Positions 46,996-55,800 of a stretch of 64,000 nucleotides of DNA are shown piece by piece. The notes under the pieces are model-generated. The model saw only the letters and a list, made by a program, of their open reading frames with translations. It was not told where the DNA came from and ran no database searches. How positions within the stretch are numbered: position 1 is the first letter of the stretch; every line of letters starts with the position of its first letter. The position numbers and the translations under genes were made by a program. The stretch spans positions 186,001 through 250,000 of the forward strand of contig SKCR01017708.1 in assembly GCA_019454045.1 (NCBI GenBank). The letters run 5' to 3'. The DNA comes from Zanthoxylum bungeanum (taxonomy: Eukaryota; Streptophyta; Magnoliopsida; Sapindales; Rutaceae).

Positions 46996-48845
46996 GGGGC
47001 AAGAGGACTTCATGTGTGATGATGGATGACGGTTCATCCATCAATGTGTGCCCGCTGAAAATTCTGGCCAGATTGGGTATGAAAGCAACAGACTTGGACC
47101 CCTCTAGTATGACCATTAAGGCTTATGATGACAGTAAAAGAGGAGTTGAGGGTACCTTTGTGGCTGTGGTCAAGGTAGGACCGATTGAAGATGAGGTTGA
47201 GTTCACAGTGCTGGACATCCCGACTAATTTCGCCTTATTGTTGGGAAGACCTTGGTTTCACAAACTTGGGGGCGTGCCTTCCACTCTACATCAGATGATC
47301 AAGTTCCCGTATGAGGGAGAAGTTGTTATTATCCGGGCTGAGTTAGATAATGATGTGGCTGCCTTGGAGATACAACCTTTCACGAGGTTTCAGGTGTCAG
47401 CTACTTTTGAGGAGTGGGTGGATCCTAGGGTGGCTAGGATTATGGAGAAAATGAAGTTTGAGCCGGGTAAAGGTTCAAAATTACCAGATTTCAGAGGACA
47501 GACTACTGGGAAGGGTTTGGGGTACAAGTTGGATGAAGAAAGGCCAAAGGTCAAGAAAAAGGGCTTGAAACTGATGAAATGTTTTATGAAAGGTTCAGGA
47601 TATCAAGGGGAGCCTGAACCTGTGGAAGTCAATGGAATTGTGGTACCTGGGTTTGAGATCTTCCAGGATATGTTGGGTAAGGAGCCGATAGTTGAAGAAA
47701 TTATGAGGAAAGAAGAAGCGAATTGGGAGGAAGAACTGATGAAGTTGGAGAGCCTGACTTTGGGAGAAGATAAAAAGTCTGAGGAAGACCTGACTGTAGA
47801 GGAAGAAGTGTCTATAGATGATGAAGACATTTACCTTCTTGATTTGTTCGAATGTACTTATGCATTATCCAATAATAAAGACATCTCTTTTGCTTATTTG
47901 CCTGAGTCATTTCCATTTACTCTGCACGAATCAAGCATATTTGACATCAGTTCAGCCAGAACTACTGCATTTAACGTGGGTACACTTGAGAACCCCAAGG
48001 AAATTCTGATTGCAAGTGAAGTTACCTCTGAAGAGAGAGAGAAACTAGAAGAAGTGTTGGTAAGATATGCCAAAGTGTTTGCTTGGTCCTATGAGGACAT
48101 GCCTGGGGTAGACAGAAACATTGCCCAGCACACCATACCAACTTATCCGAATATGAGGCCAGTAAAACAGAAACTCCGATGGATGAGACCAGAATGGGCT
48201 GAGAAAGTTAGAGAGGAGGTTAAGAAACAGATAGATGTGGGGTTCCTGGAAGTAGTGAAGTATCCTGAATGGTTGGCTAATATAGTGCCAGTGCCGAAGA
48301 AAGACGGGAAGGTCAGAATGTGTGTAGACTACAGAGATCTCAACAAGGCTTGTCCGAAAGATGATTTTCCTCTACCGCATATAGATGTCCTGGTTGATAG
48401 TGCGGCTTTATCTGCTATGTATTCGTTTGCAGATGGATTTTCAGGTTACAATCAGGTTCTCATGACTGAGGAAGACAAACATAAGACTGCATTTGTTACT
48501 GAGTGGGGTACTTATTGCTACAAGGTTATGCCGTTTGGGCTTAAAAATGCGGGGACTACTTATCAGCGGATGGCCACTACACTTTTCCACGACTTGATGT
48601 ACAAAGAGATTGAGGTGTATGTGGATGAAATGATGGTGAAATCAGAGACCAGAGTTGGGCATATTGAAGCACTGGAGAGGTTCCTTCAGAGAGTTGACAG
48701 ATACAACATGCGGCTTAATCCCAAGAAATGTGTGTTTGGGGTGACATCAGGGAAATTGCTTGGTCATACAGTGGGAATGGGCGGAATAGAGGTAGACTCT
48801 GAGAAGATCAAGGCAATCACAGAAATGCCCGCACCAAAGACATAA
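46935..48845 (+). pseudogene. Tat-D protease and reverse transcriptase
   Basis: A long open frame in another phase than gag, with family-like sequence already from about 46940. The aspartic protease has MDDGSSINVCPLKILARLG (about 47022-47080) and LLGRPWFH. A connector follows with an acidic, low-complexity stretch (47690-47830). Reverse transcriptase has KLRWMRPEWAEKVREEV, PKKDGKVRMCVDYRDLNKAC, FSGYNQV and MPFGLKNAGTTYQR. The catalytic box reads YVDE (48618-48629), so the second essential Asp is Glu. The frame stops at TAA 48843-48845, where related elements have a Gln codon. It would copy element RNA into DNA but is expected to be inactive. Confidence 0.9.
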
Positions 48846-49436
48846 AAAGAGGTTAGAGCATTTATGGTGAGCCTATCTTCAAACTGTTGAGAAAAGATCA
48901 GCCAGTGAGATGGAATGAACAGTGTCAGACAGCCTTAGACAAGATCAGAGAGTACTTGGTAAAGCCTCCTGTATTGAAACCTCCGAGACCGGGCAGACCT
49001 TTGATATTGTATTTGGCTATAGAATCAGAAGTACTGGGGGCAATGGTGGTACAAGCAGATGAGACAGGGGTAGAACATGCAGTTTACTATATGAGTAAGA
49101 AGATGCTCCCGTATGAGGCTCGATATCAGGAAGTTGAGAAGATCTGTCTTGCAGTGGGTGGGCTTCCAGAAGTTGCAGCATTATTTCCAGTCTTACAAAA
49201 TCCAGGTAGTGGCAAAGGAAAATCCTCTGAAATATCTTCATTCGGTGCCTTCACTAGTGGGAAAATTGGGCAGATGGTTGGTATTGCTGACAAAGTTTGA
49301 CATTGAGTATCTCACCTCCAAAGTGGTCAAAGGGCGAGCAGTAGCAGAGTTTCTAGTATTACAACCTGTTGAGGGGGATCAATATAAGTTTGAATTTCCA
49401 GATGAAGAGATCCAAGCAATAACAGTTCAGAGATGA
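48846..49436 (+). pseudogene. Tat-D connection and first RNase H, frameshifted
   Basis: After the stop, KEVRAFM is followed directly by EPIFKLLRKDQPVRWNEQ, so about 60 bp of the usual 'LGRLNYI' segment are deleted. RNase H reads LILYLAIESEVLGAMVVQ and VYYMSKKMLPYEARYQEVEK. It then changes frame near 49150 to LQHYFQSYKIQVVAKENPL and LLTKFDIEYLTSKVVKGRAV, ending at a TGA (49434-49436) where Trp is expected. Confidence 0.85.
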
Positions 49437-50150
49437 GAGATGTACTTTGACGGAGCAGTGAATTACAAGGGAGCCGGAATTGGGATCGTGATAGTAACCC
49501 TGAGGGAGAGACTTTACCTTTGGCCAAGAGGTTGACATTCAGAGTGACTAATAACATGGCCGAGTATGAAGCATGTGCTTTTGGTTTGACAGCGTTGATA
49601 GCCTTGAAGGTCGGGAGTGTGGAAGTCTACGGAGATTCTATGTTGGTAATCCAGCAGATGCGAGGAGAATGGGAATTGAAAGAAGAACGGTTAAGCCTTA
49701 CCTATTTCACCTCAGAAAGTTGGCACAGGTTATCCCCGAGTGTAAGTTTCAGCACTTACCGAGAGAAGAGAATCATAGGGCAGATGCATTGGCTACACTT
49801 GCAGCGACTTGGGAAAATCAAGAAAAGTTAGTGATGAGACCGTTGATACTGACGACAGCGAGCAGACCTGTTTATGAGATAGAAAGAATTCTGGAAGTTG
49901 AGGTCGACGACGGTAAACCTTGGTATTATGACATTCAGAGGTATCTGGAATATGGTGAACTCCCTGAAGAGGCAGGCAAGAAAGACAGAATAGCCATCCA
50001 GAAGTTAGCTTCCCAGTATGTGACTTTGAAAGGGGAACTGTACAAGAGGCAAGCAAACGGTATTCGGTTGAAGTGTTTGAGAAAGGAAGAAGCCCAACAT
50101 GTAATGGAAGAAATACACCAGGGGTATGTGGTCCGCACATGAACGGGTTG
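49437..50150 (+). pseudogene. Tat-D second, archaeal-type RNase H
   Basis: MYFDGAVNYKGAGIGIVIV (first Asp) leads through a frame break to RLTFRVTNNMAEYEACAFGL (Glu) and VYGDSMLVIQQMRGEW (Asp). Another frame change follows before HLPREENHRADALATLA (last Asp). The four acidic residues of the fold are present. A second RNase H between RNase H and integrase is the hallmark of Tat elements. The linker to integrase (KPWYYDIQRYLEYGELPEEA) ends at a stop near 50140. Confidence 0.88.
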
Positions 50151-51164
50151 AATCTGTCCCGAAAGATAGTGAGACAAGGTTTTTATTGGTCAACCATGGA
50201 AACAGACTGCGCGAAGATGGTAAAGCACTGTCATGACTGTCAAGCACATGGTAATTTGAATCACTTACCGCACACAGAATTGCACGGGTTGTCAGAGCCG
50301 TGGCCTTTCTCAACATAGGGGATTGATATGATAGGGGAAATTCGACCGAATGCGTCAAATGGGCATCGCTTCATAGTAGTGGCAGTAGATTACTTCTTAA
50401 AGTGGTTGGAAGCCGAATCATTCCGTAATGTTACAGCAAAATAGATGGCAAAGTTTATAGCTCGGAACCTCATTTGTCGGTATGGTATGCCGCATCATGT
50501 AGTGACGGACAATGGAGTTCAGTTTCAAGGAGAGACGAAGGTAATGTTACAGAGGTATGGGATAGGCCACCACAAGTCATCACTGTACAGGCCACATGAA
50601 AATGGGGCAGTTGAGGCAACCAACAAGACTATAAAGACGATCTTGGCCAAGATAACAGAGAATTGCAGAGATTGGGCCGAGAAATTACCGTATGCTTTGT
50701 GGGGGGTACAGAACATCAGTAAGAACAGCAACCGGGGCAACACCTTAATCTTTGGTCTATGGAATGGAAGCAGTATTGCCAGTAGAAGTGGAAATACAGT
50801 CCATGAGGTATTAGCAGAGGCAGAATTACCATAACAGGATTGGGCCGCACAGAGGTTTGATCAGTTAGCACTATTGGATGAGAAGAGAACAAAGTCTTTG
50901 TATCACATACAGTTGTATCAGAAGAGACTAGCCCGAGCATTCAACAAGAAAGTACGTCCCACAAAGATCAGAAAGGGTGATTTGGTACTTAAGCAGTCGA
51001 GGCCGTCGACGATAGATCCGAGAGGAAAATTCATACCTAACTGGGAAGGACCTTACATAGTACAGAAGGTAATGGGAAATAGGGCAGTGAAGTTATCAGA
51101 CTTGGAAGGGAATGAGTTCACCAAGCCGATCAACGTTGACAGATTGAAGCAGTACTTTGCCTGA
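50073..51164 (+). pseudogene. Tat-D integrase
   Basis: The zinc-finger region contains HMNGLNLSRKIVRQGFYW and VKHCHDCQAHG. The core has GIDMIGEIRPNAS (Asp), YGMPHHVVTDNGVQFQGE (Asp) and RPHENGAVEATNKT (Glu). The C-terminal GPY/F domain is NWEGPYIVQKVMGNRAVKL and the stop is at 51162-51164. Breaks: TAG at 50318-50320 replacing Trp before the core, TAG at 50444 replacing Gln, loss of frame near 50703 and TAA at 50832-50834. Catalytic residues remain visible. Confidence 0.9.
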
Positions 51165-51349
51165 GGGAGAGAGGACCGAACAGTCACCAAGGGAATTGGC
51201 AGAAGACCTAACCCAATGGAGTAGGAAAATCATTCATGCATACACGTAACATTGCATTCTTTCAGTGTTTGTTTTTGTTTTGTGTTCGCAGGTTCGAAGA
51301 AAAGAGAAAGCTGCAGAAATGAGCTGAGCAGCGTCAACACAGTTTCAGT
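51165..51349 (+). other. Tat-D region after integrase
   Basis: Short untranslated stretch with 'gcattctttcagtgtttg' and, near 51290, an acceptor-like 'ttcgcag|gttcg'. No gene. Confidence 0.6.
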
Positions 51350-51880
51350 TTTGGATGGGTCTCAAAGGGCGAGGCCCACAATTGGTATCAGTTATGGGCG
51401 AGGCCCACTTTTGTCAGCGGTGTTGGGTCGAGGTGCCCAGGGTCGAGGTGCCCCCGTTGTCTGTTGTAGTTTCGGGTCGAGGTGTCCAAGGTCGAGGTGC
51501 CCATTACATTATCAGTTTGAGGGCGAGGTCCCTATTGTCAGCGGTGTCGGGTCGAGGTTCCCAGGGTCGAGGTGCCCCTGTTGTCGGTTGTAGTTCCGGG
51601 GATGCGTCCCAGGGTCGAGGTGCCCACTACATCATCAGTTTGAGGGCGAGGTCCCTATTGTCAGCGGTGTTGGATTGAGGTGCCCCCGTTGTCGGTTGTA
51701 GTTCCAGGATGCGTCCCAGGGTCGAGGTGTCCACTACATCATCAGTTTGAGGGCGAGGTCCCTATTGTCAGCGGTGTTGGGTCGAGGTTCCCAGGGTCGA
51801 GGTGCCCCCGTTGTCAGTTGCAGTTATTAGGATGCGTCCCAGGATCGAGGTCCACTGCAGCACCAACTCAGCTCGAAGCA
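51350..51880 (+). repeat. GGTCGAGGTGCCC tandem repeats in the Tat-D 3' untranslated region
   Basis: A short motif GGTCGAGGTGCCC is nested in longer units that start at 'gagggcgaggtccctattg' (about 51519, 51642, 51750; spacing about 123 and 108 bp). They include 'gatgcgtcccagggtcgagg'. The array occupies the same place as the 63-bp array of Tat-A but the unit is different. Frames 51252-51678 and 51680-51901 are by-products of the repeat. Confidence 0.9.
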
Positions 51881-51955
51881 GCAGACGAGCCAGGTAAGTG
51901 AAAATTCATTGCATAACTTTGATAGGATTGTTCAAAGTCACACACTGCACAAGTC

Positions 51956-51974
51956 CCATCAAAGTGGGGGCGAC
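51956..51974 (+). other. Tat-D polypurine tract
   Basis: 'catcaaagtgggggcgac' directly before the 3' LTR; it matches the Tat-A tract. Confidence 0.85.
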
Positions 51975-54900
51975 TGTAGGCATTGTATTTTTACATGTGA
52001 AACCCGATGATGAGTCTCAGTTGGAGGCACTACCTTTTAAGTCACGAAAGTCGCGAGAAACGGATATCGAAATGGGAAATTCAGGATGAGTATGTTATCA
52101 GAGTCGTTTCACATGTTCACTGTTTTCATTCGTGCTGCATTCGTAGATGCGTTCGAAGCCAGGCAGATTGCGGACGTTCATTTTGCGTTCGAATTGGCGT
52201 TCGAACGGTGTCGGTATTCTGGTTTTGCTGTTAGCCCACCTGCACCCTAGCCTAGCCCAAGCCCACTTAAAACACACCCAAATTAAATCAAATATTAAGT
52301 TAAATATTAATTAGATAATGTAATTAAATAAAATAATTAATTAAGCCATATACCAAATTAAATAAAAAATTAAAATCTAAATAATCACCTACCAAAATAA
52401 TAAAAATACTTACACAAATTAAAGATATTGCATGCCTAATAAAGATGAATCAAATATATTATATTCCAAACTTAACAAATATAATGCCAAATTAAAATCA
52501 ATCATAACCAATTAAATATTTTGTATTCCTAATCTAGCCAAGATTTGTCCCCCCTCAATCTTTGACTTTCCTTGCTCAACACCAAATCAAATCCTCATTT
52601 TAATGCCAAAATCCCTTCCTTGTGAGACAAGGTGAAGCCCTAGCCCTTCTTTACATAAACAACCCCTAACCAAGACATGCACCCCCTAGCTCATATAGAA
52701 GAGACACACAACTCACACGAAAATCACAGCACACAAGAACCCTAGAAGTTCACGCATACCCAAGAAATAACACAAAATTCCCTGGATCCCATTTCCTAAT
52801 CACCAAAAACCAGACCACCATTCAGCATCCTTGTATCACCGAAAAACAGCCCATACAGCAGCCCTAAAATACACATAAAATAGCCCCGAATCACACCATA
52901 ACACCACCGCAAATCACATCCAAAACAGTAGCCAAAGCATTCCAAAAAACAGTGACTAAAATACAACAGCAAAACAGTAGCAGAACGGCAACGAATCGGA
53001 GTCAAAAGCGGCAGCGAAAGACAGAGAACGACGACTCAAAATAGTAAGACAACGAACGAGAGCAGTGAACCAGAAGAGTTACGGAGCATCCACCCTTCCG
53101 ATGATCGTGTACCGTACATCCGAGAGGTGATTTAAAAGGTTAGACCTGAGGGCACTTTTCTCATTAGTTTATATTCATTTTTTTGGATTGTTTATTGAAT
53201 TCTATTCGCATGAGAGTCATTTGTGGATGCATGTTGTGGTTTGAATGAAATGGAAAATGTGTCGCCTCTTGTGGAATATAGGATGGAAACCCGAACATAA
53301 ATTTCATAGCCGATTCCGAATGGACGGTAGTATGATCTGTACTCGGGATACAACTCCACGTACCACTTGAGTAAATGGCACATTCTTTTGTTTTATGTTT
53401 CTTGATTTATTTATTTACTCTACATGTTACTTTTGTATGTATGATACAACCGAGCGCATGGTCTTAGTAAGTCGGATTAAAGGTCCCCTATTTGGAGGGA
53501 TAAGATCCTTTACCACACTGCTTTGCCGCGCCGGTTAATGAGTGTTCGGTTAAATGCAAGATATGTTCAATCGGGCACTCTAAGTTTGATGTGATTGTCT
53601 TTATATTTGTATGCATGGTGCAATCGAGTGCATGGGCTTAGTAAGTGCGATGAAAGGTCCTCTAATTGAAGAGGTTAAAATCCTTTACCATGATGCTTTG
53701 CCGCGCCGGTTGATGTGTGTGTTCGGTTGAATGTAAGATATGTTCAATCGGGCATACCAAGTTTGATATGATTGTCTTTATTTTATATGCATAGAGATAA
53801 GCGCATGGGCTTAGTAAGTGCGATGAAAGGTCCTCGAATTGGAGAGGTTAAAATCCTTCGCCACGATGCTTCACCGCGCTTCGTATTTCGCTATTTGCCT
53901 CTTTATGTATGTATTGCGTCACATTTTATTCATCAGGTCTGTTCCCGTTCGAACGTATTTTCGAACGCTATACGAACGCGAACCTTCTATTTCCCGTTCG
54001 AATGCGTTTTACAAATGCAACTCGAACGCGCATATATTTTGTTTCATCAGGTATGGATCCGTTCGAACGTGTTATCGAACGCTACACGAACGCGAACCTT
54101 CTGTTTCCCGTTCGGATGCGTTTACGAATGCTACTCGAACCCGCATGCATTTTGTTTCATCAGATCTGAATCTATTCGAACGCGTTATCAAACGCTACAC
54201 GAACGCGAACCTTCTACTTATCATTCGAATGCGTTTACGAACGCTACACGAACGCGAACACACTGAACTGAGACATTTTCATCACATGCCATGTATAATT
54301 GTTTCTAGAGTAATTTTTCTTATGAAACCCCATATAGTCATTCTTATCTTCGTGCACATCGTAATGAAAATCATGTTTATTCCATCGGTTGCGTCATTTA
54401 CCTTGGTCTTGTTTAATATATTACGATGCATATACCTATGACATGATGACTTTTGAGTATTATTTCTTGTGGTATATCGGATGGAAACCCATACATAAAT
54501 TCCGTAGCCGATTCCGAATGGACGGTAGTACGGTCTGTACTTGGGATACAATTCCACGTATCACTTGGAAAAGTGCTCACATGTATGCTTGTATGGTTAT
54601 TATGCTTGTGTTTTCGAGAACATGATATGCTAATGAAGTTGTATGTTCGTTGTTACTTTGATGTATTTTCAAGCATGCAATCTTAGATGTGAGATATACA
54701 TGAATTTAGGTGTAAGTTTTATTTTATTCATGTGAATTTAGAAGCATGATACTCTTGGAAATAAGTGTTACTTAAGCTTGATTGAATTATTATATAAATC
54801 CTTTTATTACAAGTGACATAAGTAAGGGACCATTCCGAACCCAACGGTTTGAGGTCTTCCCTTGCGAGGGGTGAGTGCGGCCTTAAATCTCATTTTCCCG

Positions 54901-55019
54901 GTTCACACCGGGTGGCGACTCCATTACTCGCTGGTTTAGTCCCCCGCGGGCTACTTCGTACTCCCAACTAGGCCACGAGCCTAGAACAGCATGCGTCGCC
55001 CAGTTCCTGTGCTCCCACA
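51975..55019 (+). repeat. Tat-D 3' LTR
   Basis: 3045 bp, TGTAGG...CCCACA, collinear with the 5' LTR including both internal arrays. It ends at 55019 and is followed by CCCGG. Confidence 0.94.
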
Positions 55020-55024
55020 CCCGG

Positions 55025-55120
55025 AGAAATGGGTTCATGTCAAAACCTTTAAAAGAACTCCTTTTCACTGCCAGAACTGACCCATATTTAATTGACCAAA
55101 TCTTAGGCTTTGAACCATAA
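55025..55120 (+). pseudogene. LOG: LOG cytokinin riboside 5'-monophosphate phosphoribohydrolase, piece 3 of 3 (C-terminus)
   Basis: Continues without base loss from 41034 after the CCCGG duplication: RNGFMSKPLKELLFTA, then a tail ending DQILGFEP and TAA at 55118-55120. This is the C-terminal helix region of a LOG protein ('FLDDA-x-x-x-GF-(I/M)'). No poly(A) run follows the stop within 150 bases. The frame is the same as that of the preceding MEEIFTVLSW stretch. Confidence 0.85.
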
Positions 55121-55800
55121 ATTGACCTTATCTTTTCTAAGATAAACTGGTCTGATAATGATCGTAAGAAGCGTCGGATAAATCTGGATCTTAACCTTTA
55201 AATTTGCTTTGTAGATGTAAAATTTCAGCTAACCATGTATTATCTTCTAAACTCATCTTCTACTTTTTAAGACATTGGGAATAATGTCTCATTTAGGTTT
55301 GGGGGTGGGGAATAGTTGACTAGTATCTTGTCTTTATGTTGTTTTTATTTTTAGTCCAAAATTTTGGAAAAATTCAAAAAATTGAAATTTTTTACAAAAA
55401 TAAAAAAATATTTTGTGTTTTTATGTTTTTAATTTGATTAATCAGGTGAAATTGGTATGAGATAGCTGTGTAAGGAGTTTCCACACCTGAAACGTATCTC
55501 AACCTAATTCGGAACAAGTTAAATTTGTTTATTTCCATTTGAATTATTTTATTCGTGAATTCTCTATTAAACTGACTAAAATGAATCTTCATATGCTCAG
55601 TTGACAGGTATTATCAAAATACATAGTGACATACGGACATGAGTTATAATTGACAAGTTTGTAATATTCTTGAACTACATTTGTGGATCTCATCTCTTTG
55701 ATCTTTCATTTCTATTCTTTTACTTCAACTTGTTTTCTATGTTTGATTGCATGCTAGGATACCTGCTCTCTGTTGATTTCCATACTAGGGTGAACTTATA
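55121..55800 (+). other. Athila 3' region with the G-rich motif
   Basis: After the LOG stop comes 'gacattgggaataatgtct' and then TTTGGGGGTGGGG (55297-55310), the pair of words that follows pol in Athila elements, and then T-rich and A-rich sequence. This places the LOG copy upstream of the Athila 3' signals. The right limit is uncertain. No coding sequence is seen. Confidence 0.65.

Larger units (their letters stand above)
41035..55019 (+). mobile_element. Tat-D: complete but coding-dead Gypsy/Tat element in the LOG copy
   Basis: 13,985 bp, flanked by the 5-bp duplication CCCGG (41030-41034 and 55020-55024). LTRs are 3051 and 3045 bp, TGTAGG...CCCACA. Order: LTR, primer site, leader with repeats, gag, protease, reverse transcriptase, RNase H, archaeal-type RNase H, integrase, 3' repeats, polypurine tract, LTR. 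The second RNase H and lack of a chromodomain define the Tat clade (Retand/Ogre relatives). Comparing the first 110 bases of the two LTRs shows about four or five differences, so the insertion is not recent. Stops occur in every coding domain. Confidence 0.95.
3416..55800 (+). mobile_element. Ath-1: broken Gypsy/Athila element carrying a LOG gene copy, split by two Tat insertions
   Basis: Two collinear Athila parts flank the central nest: integrase plus post-pol sequence on the left (3416-4841) and the G-rich 3' motif region on the right (55121 to roughly 55800). Removing Tat-A and Tat-D with one copy of each 5-bp target duplication brings them to about 570 bp apart, and that gap is filled by a LOG-like reading frame. 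The left part lacks LTR, gag, protease and reverse transcriptase. The right boundary is not defined because I could not locate an Athila 3' LTR. Orientation is plus throughout. The lineage call rests on integrase sequence, the conserved 'ctgggaggcaaccc' after pol and the TTTGGGGGTGGGG motif. Confidence 0.7.
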
